Translations under genes and position numbers: made by a program
The notes under the pieces: model-generated
What the model saw: the letters and a program-made list of their open reading frames with translations, nothing else
Database searches by the model: none
Told to the model about the DNA's origin: nothing
Assembly (NCBI RefSeq): GCF_027887165.1
Contig: NC_077232.1
Coordinates: 14,905,255 to 14,969,254, forward strand
Source of the DNA: Monodelphis domestica
Lineage: Eukaryota > Chordata > Mammalia > Didelphimorphia > Didelphidae
DNA length: 64,000 nt
Reading direction: 5' to 3'
Part shown: piece after piece, positions 44,165 through 55,977 of the stretch
Position numbering within the stretch: the stretch's first letter is position 1
How the letters are laid out: every line of letters begins with the position of its first letter

Positions 44165-47100
44165 GTAAGTTGTTTTTCTGTGTTATTTTTCTCATTGCTG
44201 AAATGTCATCATTCACATTCCTGACTGACTGGTCTTGTGGGCAGAATTGTGTTTTACCTGGCCTCACAGCTTTGGGTAAAGAAAAGATTTGGCTTTGAAT
44301 GGTAGGAGGAAAATGGTAGTCAGGAAGATGGTAAAATCATAGACTTTTCCAATGTAAATTTTTGTGGAGCAAACAGACAGACTGAAAGTATATATGCATA
44401 CTATGTGGCAACACAGATAATGAGGTTGGAAGATACTCATGAAGGGAAATGATTTAGGAGACATATCAGGGAAGGAAAACACCTAATATTGTGATTCAAG
44501 TGGCACAATTAGGTTCCCCAAGAATACCCTTATTTGAGAAAAGGCTACAAGTCTCAAACATGGAAAGACAGACTTCTTTTCAGAAACATATTGGTGAGGA
44601 AGTTTTTGAAATCAATTTCTTATCCTCTGATTTGATAAGTTTTCCAGGGGCAGTCTCTGAATCTGATGTAACAAATTGGAAGAAGGGTCTATAATTGACT
44701 TACTAAGTCACCAGGAAAGAGGATTAACTCAGAAATCTACAATCACTCTAAAGTTTTATCCAACCAAAAGCTTCATGTCTTACCTGTCTGAAAGAGATTT
44801 AGCAGTAGAAATTTACAAAATATTTATCTTTCCCTACAAGCTTTTATGTGGTTTGGACAACTTGGTGAAAGTAATTTCTTATTGGAGTTTTAGCATTATA
44901 ATATGATAGCAAAATATGAATAAAATACCAAACAATGTTAAGTTTTAAATGTCCAAAAGGGCCATATATTTAGATGCCTGAATAATTTGTCAATTAAGAA
45001 CATGGCAAAGTTAGCTCTATTTGACATTATTGTCTGTGTCAATAATTCCCCTTTTGAATAATATTGCTCTTTTGGAACCTTTAGAGATTAAGTGTGTAAA
45101 TGCCCTCACTTCTTCTCATTAAACCCATTCTTTTTACTCTGATTTCTCTATTTTTCTTTCGTACTCTTTTTCAAACTTCTGATTTTTCTTTAGTTTTAAG
45201 AGAGAATATAGTGATTTAATCTGATTTTAGAATTACCAATAAATGGTTAGCACAATGTCCTCCAAGGAAATGGCATTGCATTCTTTTCTAGGATATATCC
45301 AACCTGAGATGTGTGAAATGTATGATATTTCTTATTCCTCTCACATGTATTACCTAGTCAGCAGGTGGAGTTTTGCTAAGCAATGGGCATGGAAAATCTC
45401 TCACAACTATTTCCCTTACTCTCATTTAATACTTTTTCCTTTACATATGACAAGATATTATGGCTCTTCATAGTCTTCTGTCGAGGTTTTACTGCTTTCT
45501 AGTCCTTTCATGAGTTGATAATTGTCTTCTTTTTTGCCAGAATTCCTTCATCTTGTCTTTATTATGAACATAAAGCTCTGAGGATAGAGAAAGTATTTTA
45601 ACAATCTCATTAGGTTTTGTTATGACTAAAGTATTTCTTCAAACTAATAGCTTTCAGAATTCTCTTTTTAAACATCTTCAAAGTTAGTTACTGACAATTC
45701 TTCTGAATATAATGGGAAGGCCCCAGTCTTTTCAATCAATACGTCCCCCAAATGCAATAACTCAAATTCCATCTTTTTTAAGGGCTTGGTGAAGTACAAG
45801 ACTGAAATCCATTCTATTTTCAGAAGAAACAGAGCTAGAAAGTTTTAATAAAAGAATAAATGTAAATGTAGGTCAAAAGCAGTCTTGGAAGATGGGTGAT
45901 GGCAAAGGAATCAAATAAGGAGATACTTAGTTGTGTTATATGAAGTCTTTACTTTGCTTCTAAAATCAATATCAAAATAAAACAACTGACATGGCTACAA
46001 TAAAAAAAATATTGGATGAATTTAGTGAAAAATGAAATGATTGGAAAAAAAAGAATTTTCTTATACTACAAAGAATATGAGGGTCTCTCAGTATAAAATT
46101 CTAGTCAGACAACTATTGGTGAATTGTGTTATATTCAGCATTATAGAAAATTTGACAGAAAGCTGAAGAGGATTTGGAAAACTAGGGGAAATGTGTAAAT
46201 GTTATCAGGTTCCAATTATGGTTGATTTGGACAACTCACTTCATTTTTTTATTCTCTGGAATCATGTCAATAAATATGAGAGCTGCTTTAAATTTGCCAA
46301 CAGAGAAATTTAGGGATTTTAGAAGGAATGACCTCCTAATGGTTTAAGAGATGTAAATATTGAAGTAATTCCTTTTAGATATTGTTGGGTCTTGAACCTT
46401 AAGGGAAAGCAGAAGACCTGGTGTATCTTGGAAAGATTTGTTTTTGGTAGGATTGGTTGGGTCTTCAGAAAGCTACTGTAAAGTTTTTGATGATTTGAGT
46501 GTTTGTGCTAATATTATTCCTTGGCTTGAGGTACAAAGGAACATTAATGGCTAATTATGGCCAACAGTACCAAATTTTAATTCATCTATTGCTGTTTTAG
46601 AGCTTTTCAGATTCTGACTCAAAACTACTTTTCCTGTGAAGGCTTATTGCCTGACACTCCTTTTCAAGTTATTGACTTTGAGTCTAAACTGATTTTCTCG
46701 CTTTCTTTTATCCATGAAATCAAGGCTCCTTAAAGATATTTTAACACAGGCTGTTACCTATGTCTGAAAGATGCTCTCATGGTTACTCTGTCTGTTAAAA
46801 TTCATTTTCTTCCTTTAAAGCTGATCATGTGTACTACTTACAATAAGGATTTTACTTTGAGTCTTCAAGTTATTTTAACTAAATGCCTGCAATTTCTTTG
46901 TAAACTTTGTTGTGTATATACTTTGTATATACTTTATTGCATGTGCATATATATGTATATATAAGTATATAAGCTATTTCCTATGAATCGAATATATAGA
47001 AAAATATGAATTAGAATTTTAATTATATATTTAAATTTCTAGATCCAAAACTGGTGTTGGGCACAGAAAATACATTTTACAAATAAATATGTAAATAATA

Positions 47101-47799
47101 CATGACAGAAAAAATCAGGGGAAGGGACAAATGGCTACTCTTTTCTACTGTGGAATTTATCTGATAGCATGACTTCTCAAACAGCAACAATCACTTATTT
47201 AATTATTGTGAAACAGCTACCCCAGAATATTATTAGCAACTATTGCTTCTCCTCCTACTCAGGTGTAATAAAAAAAAATAGAGAATATCACAAACAGTTG
47301 CAGACCGATTTCACTACAAAATTTCAAGTGTACTTCTATATACTGCTAGGGGTGATTTCTTTTCTTTTTTCCACAAAGCTATTCTAAATCTTATGCTAGA
47401 CTTGACAAACTTCCAATATCTCACTTTTCTCCTAAACTTTAGCTGTGATCATTGCCTTACTATATGCTGAAAACAAAATCTTGAGGTTTATTTCCTAATC
47501 CTCCCACTCCATTCCAAATATAATATTATCACAGTTGTCTATCCTTTATTCATCCATTACAGTGTCTCAAGAAGAGGTGTATACACTCACTTGCACACTC
47601 ATAATTTCAAACAATGTCTACATTTTCCACTTACATCTTTTTTCCTTCACTCAATGACAGCCCTATAAGGATCAGTCATGGTTTCTATATAGTCTTCGAA
47701 ATATTCAGCTAATGGTCCCTATTTAATCCATTATGATATTTTGCCATTCCTGTGCCTGCCAAGTTGTGCCTAATTCTTACTTTTTCCTCGTCACATCAG
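44165..47799. other. V2R-B intron 1, no gene
   Basis: 3.6 kb AT-rich intron. A weak MIR-like piece (ttggacaactcacttcattt, about 46229) and an AT-rich alternating stretch about 46905-46975 are all that stands out. Confidence 0.6.
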
Positions 47800-48091
47800 A
47801 TACATGCTCAAACATTACCAACATTTTCTCACTGTCCAATTTGCTGTGGATGAGATCAACAAGGACCCCCATTTGCTGCCCAACATATCTCTGGGATACC
47901 AGTTGCTCAATAACTTCCATGAAAGTCGATTGGCTGTGGAGAACTCCTTGATGTGGTTGTCAGGGAAGGGGCCAACGATCCCTAACTATAGCTGTGACGG
48001 GCAGCGCAAATCAATGGTTGTCATTGGCGGGATGTCATCTACACTGTCCATGGCCATGGCCACTTTGTTAGGACTATATAAAGTCCCACAG
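47800..48091 (+). CDS. V2R-B exon 2: ligand-binding lobe
   Basis: 292 bp, the usual V2R exon 2 length. The acceptor ends cacatcag and the donor is CACAG|gtaagt. The first base completes a Glu codon from exon 1, then YMLKHYQHFLTVQFAVDEIN, KDPHLLPNISLGYQL, and IGGMSSTLSMAMATLLGLYK up to VPQ. These are core residues of lobe 1 of the Venus-flytrap fold (ANF-receptor family). Intact. Confidence 0.94.
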
Positions 48092-48718
48092 GTAAGTGAG
48101 GCAATACTATTGCCCATTTTCACCCCATACACTCTATGAGTTTATAATACACAACTCTTTATATAATCTGTACTGTCACCAAGGAGCCAATTCACATTCA
48201 TCAAGAAGCCCTAGGCACAGATTTGAAATAAGAAATAGAAAAAGTAGAAAAAAATGTCCCTTCCATGAAAGAACCCACTCTGTTCTTTAATTGAGGTGAT
48301 GCTATTTTGAATTATTCATTTTGAGTGATGATTTTGAATTGAATAAATATCTTCCCAAGACATAGTCCTATCCTCTCATTTCACCTTTTTATTTGGGAGA
48401 AAAATTCTGAAGAATTTGGAGAGGTTATTTTTTTCCAGTTTCACAACAGATATTTGCCAAGGTAAGGACTATGCTTCTATATATTGTGAAATTAATTTGT
48501 ACTTTATCCTACATATATGAAGCATTTGTCCATCCCTTATGCTCTGTTTTAATGATTTTTATCTAATTCTGTGTTTACAGTGATTTTAAAATTTCAGCTG
48601 AAAATTTCTTCCCTTCTTTAATCTGGGCCTGGTTTGTTAAATATGTGATGTACTCTTTAGACACAAACTTTTTTATCTCTTCAAGTAAATTTATTTCTGG
48701 GGACTAAATATCAAGTGC
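48092..48718. other. V2R-B intron 2, left part
   Basis: AT-rich intron sequence before the antisense LINE. No gene or repeat recognised. The 6-mer AAGTGC at 48713-48718 recurs at 52789-52794 and may be the LINE target-site duplication. Confidence 0.5.
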
Positions 48719-51700
48719 CTGATAGTAGTAGTAGTAGTAGTTGTCTCTCGGTGACCAAGAATGACTATTGTCTTTGTGCATTTTCATCTATGGTGTACCC
48801 TCATATGGCTTTGGAGTCCAAAGGCTGAGGCGCAGAGTTTGTAGCACATGGGGCCTGGGATACCAGTTGTTACAGGCGGTGTGGTTGTGGCCTGGTGTCG
48901 GTGTTCACGTGCACCGGCAAGACGTCGATGTCGCTCATCTTCAAAGGTGGTGGCGGCATGGTTAATGTGGGTTCGCCAGTTGCTTCTGTCAGAGGCAGAG
49001 AGTTCTAGTTGCTTTGGTGTCATGCCAGTCCACTTCAAGTTGGACTTTAGCTGATCCTTGAATCTTTTCTTTGGTCGGACTTGTTTCCTGAGTCCAGCTG
49101 ATAGTTCACCATAGAATACCTGTCTTGGTATTCGCTGTGGGTCCATGCGGATGACGTGTCCAGACCATCGTAGCTGGGTTTTTAGGACCAGGACTTCGAT
49201 GCTGGTGGAGTTGGCTCTGTCGAGGACTTCCTGGTTGGTGATTCGGTCCTGCCATTGGATCCTCATGATTGACCGGAGGGAGCATTGGTGCAATTGCTCC
49301 AGCTGCTTCATGTGCTTCTGGTACAGTGTCCATATCTTGCAACTGTATAAGACCAAGTTGAGGACCACTGCATTGTACACTTTGAGCTTCTTTGCAGTGC
49401 TCACGCCTCTGTGTTGGAGGACTTTGGAGAGCAGCCGCCCAAGTGCCTGGCTGGCCTTTAGGATCCTGGCATTAATCTCGTGGTCTAGGGACCCGTCGTT
49501 GGCGATGGTGCTGCCCAGGTACTTGAAAGTGTTGACGATAGAAAGCTGTGTGTCTTTTATTGTAATGGATGGCTGGTTCGTTGGCCTCCCTGGTGCAGGT
49601 TGGAACAGCACCTCTGTTTTGCTGAGGCTGATAGTCAGGCCAAACAGTTTTGTTGTGGTAGAGAACCTGTCCACAATGGTTTGAAGATGATTTTCTTGGT
49701 GGGCCATGAGAGCATAGTCATCTGTGAAGAGAGCTTCTAGGATGAGTCTCTCTGTTGTCTTTGTTTTTGCAGTCAGGTGGCGAAGGTTGAATAGTGAGCC
49801 ATCCAGTCAGTATTTGATATAGGTGCCCAGATTTAGATCCATCACAGCATGTTGTAATACTTGGGTGAAGGATAGGTTGAATAGTACCAGAGCAAGGACA
49901 CAGCCTGGTTTCATGCCATTGGAGATGTTGAAGCAATCGGAAGTCTCTCCACCAGGTAGGACTTCCCCTGTCATGTCAACATAAAAAAGCAGGATCAGTT
50001 TGACAAATTTTGCTGGGCAACCGAGCTTGCTAAAGATCACACACAATGCGTCCCTGTTCAGTGTGTCGAACGCCTTCATCAGTTCTTTGAAGACAATGTT
50101 GAGACTCAGGTTCTGCTCAAGGCATTTTTCCTGCATTTGCCTCACTGTGAAGACCATGTCGATGGTGCTACAATCTGGTCGGAAGTCACATTCTCATTCA
50201 GGCAGGTTGTGCTCTGAAACAGATGACAGGAGTCTGTGGAGTATAACATAGACGAAGATCTTTCCAGCAGTGGAGAGTAGTGAGATGCCTCTGCAGTTGT
50301 CACAGGCTGCTCGTGCACCTTTGTACTTGTATAGGGCTACGATGGAGGTATCTCTGAGTTCTGAGGGCATTTCTTCCTCTTCCCATATGCTGGTCAGTAC
50401 TATCTGGAATGCCTGAAGAGCCTTTCCCTTTAAGGCCCTGTACACCTCGGTTGGGATCCCGTCTTTAAGGGGTTCCTTCCCTGTACTCATTTGTTTAATG
50501 GCTTTTTGGACTTACTCTATTGAAGGAGGGATGTCAAGTTGTTCAATGGTGTGGTTTTGGGGGATCTGGTCAAGGGCTCTTTGGTCGACTGAAGATGGTC
50601 AGTTGAAAAGCTGACAGAAGTGTTCTTTCCACCTGTTGCTGATGCCTTTTTCATCTTTTATGAGAGTGTCACCGTCAGAGAATAGCAAGGGAGTGGTAGT
50701 GGGTTTTAATGGCCCATAGATAGTCTTGAGGGCACTGAAAAACTGTTTGTAGTTTTTCGTATCAGCAAAGCGCTGGATTTCTTTTGCCTTTTTTCCCCAC
50801 CATTGGTCTTGCGTCTTCCTGATCTCACACTGCGCCATGGCTTGGAGAGACTTGAATCTGTCCTTTTTAGGATCAGAGTTTGCGTTATTTTGCCACTCCA
50901 TAAAGGCATTGTTCTTTTTGTTCATTAGGTCTTCAATAGCAGTGTTGTTCTCATTGAACCAGTCCTGGTGGTTGCGTTGTTTGGGGCCTAGGATTGTCTT
51001 TGAGGTTTCCTTCACTCCATCTTTAAACTGGTTCCATTTCTTGGTTGGGCTTCTAGTGAGTGGTCACTTGGCAGACAGCTTGTCGTCCAGGCAGGATTGG
51101 AATGTTTGCAAATAAAATGGATCTCTAAGACAACTCACATTGTAAAATGCGCGAACTGTCAGGGCATGGATGGCGAGGTGCAATGCGCATTTGAAGAGTC
51201 ACTCTAACCAATCGGTGGTCTGTCCAGCATTCAGCTCCTCTCATGACTCTGGTGATCTGTACATCCCTGATGTCTCGCCGGAGTACAATGATGTAGTCAA
51301 TGAGATGCCACTGTTTTGATCGTGAGTGCATCCATGTTGTTTTATATTTGTTCACCACTCTGAACACAGTGTTTGTGATGGTGAATTCAAATACTGAGCA
51401 TTTGCTGAATAGCAGCAGGCCATTGTTGTTCATTTTGCCCAAGCCGTGTTTGCCGAGCACTCCTTTCCATCTTTCATGGTCCTGGCCAACGCGGGCGTTG
51501 AAGTCTCCCAGAATTATCAGCTTGTCATTTGTGGGCACTGCGTGCAAGACAGCACTCAGGTCAGAGTAGAACTGCTCGATGGTCTCCTCTGTGCTGGTCA
51601 GTGTAGGGGCATATGCGCTGATGATTGTGGCATACAGGTCTTTGCTGAGAGGCAAAAGGAACTTCATGAGCCTCTCGCTGATGCCCACAGGCAAGTCTGG

Positions 51701-52788
51701 CAGCTGTTTGAACAAACTGGTTTTGATAGCCAGGTCAACACTGTGGATTCTTCATTTGTGGCTCTACCTTTCCAGAAGAAGGTATATCAAGTGGTGGGTT
51801 CTCTGAGTGATCCCTCTTGTGGTAAGCGTGCTTTGCTTAATGCTGCGATGTCGATGTTATATCGGGCCAATTCTTTACCAATTAGAGCTGTTCTTCTCTC
51901 AGGTCTTGGGGTATTCTCTCTATCAAGTAATGTTCTGATGTTCCATGCTCCTAGTAGGGGTTTCTTTGTATTATGTTTTCTTTGATTTTGATTGCTTAAA
52001 GGGATGACCTGCCAGCCAGGCTGTGCTGACTGTGTGTTTGTAGGGAAGGCAATGTTTGGGACACCTTTTCTAGTCCCCTCCCTTGATTAGGGTGAGCAGG
52101 GCTGTCCTAGAGAGGGCTGCTCAGTTGCCCAGGATGCTGCCCAACGTCTCTGCTCACTTATAGGTCCAAGTGGCCACTGGTCCATGGGCCGCCTATGTGC
52201 AGGATCGTGACTACAACTGCCAGTGGTCATCTCCATCTGTTGTGTCGTCACTCCCCCAATGCTGCAGGTCTTGAAGTGGGTGGACGGGATTAGGATAGAT
52301 GAGTGTGCAGATAGATACTTGTACGTGAGGGAGATTCAAGTGGAAAAGTTGATGCACAGAGACAGTCCCACTCTCTCAGCGTTGGAAGCCTGGGTCCAGT
52401 GGCATGAAAATTTGTTCCACCTGGAGACTTCCTCAGCTGCATTGGATGGCCATGTTGTCTTTTGTGCTCCAACATGCCCTAAGCACTCCACAATGCTTTG
52501 CTGCATCGCCATCTCAGCCGTTGAATCTTCTTACTGGTTTCTTCCGCCTGTTCCGCCGAAGCAGTCTTCACATGCTGGGTGAGCAAAGCCCTGGTTCACC
52601 AGGGGTCAACGATGACCCAACGGCTACCCTCACAAGGTTTGGCCAGCCTGTCGAAGCCTTTGCCCGGGGTGTGGCCGCTGCAGCATGATAGCAGCTACTG
52701 GGAGCCACAAGTGAGAGCTGGGAGGGCACGACAAGCCCTCCATACCATAGATACTACCCCTCTCTGAACACCCCATAATCCCCCGGTT
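48719..52788 (-). mobile_element. RTE-like LINE, near full length, antisense in V2R-B intron 2 (RTE-b)
   Basis: About 4.07 kb. On the minus strand: a GC-rich 5' UTR (52788 to about 51990), an endonuclease domain, reverse transcriptase, C-terminal zinc-finger-like end and a (CTA)n tail (48722-48741). It shows what RTE-a lost by 5' truncation. Base composition is much richer in GC than the surrounding intron. Confidence 0.85.
48784..51960 (-). pseudogene. RTE-b endonuclease/reverse transcriptase, broken
   Basis: Traces of the protein start near 51955 (AWNIRTLLD), then an AP-type endonuclease (51715-51125) with IISAYAPT, ILGDFNARVG, HLIDYIIV and TDHRLV, one frameshift, and four reverse transcriptase pieces in one frame (51015-50599, 50490-50194, 50157-49807, 49707-48784) split by stops. 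The catalytic box has become FTDD. Thumb motifs (FKYLGSTIANDGSLDHEINA; KLKVYNAVVL) and a C-terminal CYKLCASAFGLQSHMRVHH finger match RTE-a. Such proteins nick DNA and copy their own RNA; this copy is dead. Confidence 0.88.
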
Positions 52789-54298
52789 AAGTGCAAAGGC
52801 TAGTCTCCATTTATTTGCTTGTCCAAATGCATCCCTCTATTGCCTAGGAAGATGGGTATTTGCATTAGGAAAGAAAGAAATTACATATTTCAGTAAATTC
52901 CCTGATGTTTCCCTGCCATAATTTACTTAAAATGGCATTGTTTCTTTACATTATCTTTTGGTAATTTCACAGTTTTCATTCTTCAAAGATCATGGTGATG
53001 GTGATCCATCATCCCCTTTTTTTAGCAAGTTCCCATGAGTAGCAATTGTGAATATCAAGATTCCTTTGAAGTTAGGGTCACTCAAATAAATGACTAATTT
53101 CCCTTCTAGCAATCAGTATAATTCCATACAATCCACATTGAGTATACAGTGTCATGTGATATCCACAATAAAAAAAAGTCACTAATAAGGAAAATACAAT
53201 TAATAAAAAATAAAAGTATCCTCTTTATTTTATGTAGTTTTTATTGTTCTGTTGGGTGAGAAATGGGTGCACTAATTATGTTATAGTCATAAATTATTTT
53301 TGTACCACCTTTGCTTAATAGCTACTGCATTAGCTGCCTTCATGGCCTTTGGAACAAATTGTTCTTATCATCCCATTTTGATGTAGTAGATTTTCATTCC
53401 TAACTGAGTCTGTGGTTTGAGGCTGCACACTTACCCTCCACCAGGTTTAGACTGTCTGCTAATAAAGTTTTACTAGTATGTGGTCACATTGCATGCTAGA
53501 GATCCTAGGAGCCACGGGTGAGTGTTGATAGACATAAAATAAGTATTGGGTGTTCAGGGGGAACTAGCAATTCCTATTAAGGGTGAGTCTTATTCAGGGT
53601 TGCCCAAATTATTCTTACATACATCTTTTATAAAATTGATTTGGAACTTTTTTGATCCAGTGATTAAAAACTATTCATCTATCAAATTTTCCTTCTTACC
53701 TTGACATGAATAAAATGTTTGATACAGAAAGGCTGGAAAAAGGAATGGTTGTTGTATAAGGTTAAAAAGTGATGAGGTCAATTAAGAGGACATATATCTA
53801 TGTTTCAATATTAAACTCATGAATTCATTCAAGAGACTTAGAGACGATAAAAGAATTTGGAGCAATGAGCAGATGTTTCAAAGAAGCTGATTTTGAAAAT
53901 GATGAATGTAAGAAAAAAGAGACAAATAAGAAGAGTTGTCTAAAAGTAGAAGAGGGTTTTTAGTGTAAGATAATATTACCTCATTAAAAAGTTTCAAACA
54001 GAAATTATTGTTAGAGGAGATACGAGTAAAAGGATATTTTATACAGGAGAGATTAGGAGTTCCTTTCAAAATGTCTCTCTCCTTAATTCTGTCATTTTGT
54101 GTTCTGAATCTTGAATCTACCTACAGAATTGCCTTCTATAAAATCTATTCTAGCCAAGATCTATCCAATTATATTAAAGATAATTTATCAATACTTTCAA
54201 TGTATGAGGCTTTGATATTTGCTTGAGATGAAATTTAAAGAACTCAGAAATTGCTTCTATATCAGCACTTCAGTTATTTCTTCTTTATATTCATGTAG
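52789..54298. other. V2R-B intron 2, right part
   Basis: Intron sequence to the exon 3 acceptor. No gene or recognisable mobile element. Confidence 0.55.
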
Positions 54299-55102
54299 CT
54301 CAGCTATGGCTCATTTGATCTTCTCCTGTCTGATGAGGTCCAGTATCCATACATCTATCAGCTGGGAAGCAGGGAATCCACTCTGCACCTGGCAGCAATT
54401 CAACTGATGCTACATTTTCATTGGACTTGGGTGGGGCTGGTTATTTCAGATGACCTGACAGGGGAACAATTCTCCAAGCATCTAAAAGAGGAGATGGCCT
54501 GGAATGGTTTATGTCTGGCTTTTACAGAACGAGTTTCTGATAAAATTAAACTGGAAGGTGACTATATGAAATTCTTCTATAGGATCCTTGGGCCCTCATC
54601 CAATGTGATTTTCATCTATGGAAGTACAGACTCCCTTAAAATTTTTTCTGAAACATTGGTTTACTTTGCATTGTATGGGAAGCTGTTGGTCATCAGTGCT
54701 TCCTGGGATTATTCTGCATATTCCAGTGATGAAATGATGAGCAATTTTCATGGTACAATAATATTTTCACAATTCAAGAGGGAGACTCCTGGTTTCACAG
54801 ATTTCCTAAAAAGTGTGCATCCCCAAGCCAACCCTGAGGACATTTTCCTAAAATCTTTCTGGGAGATAGTTTTTAATTGTATACTTCCAGAAATAAAGAA
54901 TTTAAATAAAACTCATCGACAATGTGAAGAAAGTTTGACCTTTGCAGATGTACATCCTATTTATTTTGACAAGACCATAATGGAACTGAGTTCTAATATC
55001 TACAGTGGAGTTTATTTATTGGCTCATGCTCTCCACCAAATGCTTCAGACTGAGGCAAAAGATCTATCAGAACTTCCAGCACACCCGCTTCTTTCATGGA
55101 AG
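54299..55102 (+). CDS. V2R-B exon 3: main ligand-binding domain exon
   Basis: 804 bp, phase 0 at both ends, acceptor ttcatgtag and donor TGGAAG|gtaacc. It begins LSYGSFDLLLSDEVQYPYIY, the standard V2R exon 3 start, followed by LHFHWTWVGLVISDD, SNVIFIYGS, LLVISASWDYS, FHGTIIFS and a late YSGVYLLAHALHQML. It forms most of both lobes of the Venus-flytrap domain. One N-glycosylation site (NKTH) is visible. No stop or frameshift; exons 1-3 together code 447 residues, and with a normal exon 4-6 set the protein would reach about 860, the family length. Confidence 0.95.
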
Positions 55103-55673
55103 GTAACCATCCTCTTGCCAGTTAGAATATGGCACAGACTACTCATAACACTTGTTTTTGTTTCATCATTTTATTTTAATAAAAAATTTGTATTCCTTTT
55201 CCAAAATTATATTATTCATGCTCTCTCCATCTCTTTTTCCCTCCCCATTCCTAGAAATGTGAAACAATTCAATCTTGGTCATATGTGTATTATTACTCAA
55301 AACATATTTCCATATTATTCATATTTGGAAGTGAATAACCTTAAAACCCCAAACCTAAACCATATACTAAAATAAGAAAATACATTATTGTATGTTGAAA
55401 CATCTACCTTTGTATGATATTGCAATGATCTAATACTTCAATATCACAACTTACTCCCTATTTTTGTCTATTTTATTTGATTATATGACAGTCTGTGTAA
55501 AAAACATGGTATTATCTTAAATAATTACCATTTACTCCAATTCTTATATAATAATCTTGGGAAAAATATAGATGTTCTTCTTTATACACATTTTTCAGCA
55601 TATAACTCTATGTAGTAGGAGAATTTCATTAATTCAACTCAAATTTAGGGTATTTATTCTGTGCTAGATCACA
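55103..55673. other. V2R-B intron 3 start, no gene
   Basis: AT-rich intron. The open frame of exon 3 continues past the donor to 55375 by chance. Confidence 0.6.
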
Positions 55674-55680
55674 ATACTAC

Positions 55681-55977
55681 TGTAAAAATTAAATTATAAT
55701 TTCTAATAATAGAAATACTATATTTTAAGAGATTTATTAATGATAATTAGAAATCAAGGAACAAAGAAGATACAAAATATAGACCATGTGTCCATGGCTG
55801 ATCAGTCAGTTCAAAGCTCCCCTACCCCACTTATCATGACCAAGCTTAGGACAGGAAGTAAAGAGCTTGGACATTCCACATCCCCATCTAATATCCTTTA
55901 CCCAAAGGAAGTACATAATGACAGGAAGTCAGTGGGCTCCTGGGAAATGTAGTTTTTTTTAGGGTAATAGATTTTCA
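55681..55977 (-). repeat. ERV-4 3' LTR
   Basis: 297 bp, TGTAAAAATT to ATTTTCA on the plus strand; pairs with 59383-59657 (attagaaatcaaggaa; acaggaagtaaagagct). A purine tract, minus strand CAGGGGGATAATT, abuts it at 55978-55990, proving minus orientation. The 7-mer ATACTAC abuts it on the left (55674-55680). Confidence 0.85.

Noticed and set aside
52223..52688. Plus-strand frames of 119 and 94 codons
   Set aside because: They lie in the GC-rich 5' UTR of the antisense LINE and show no domain or splice context.
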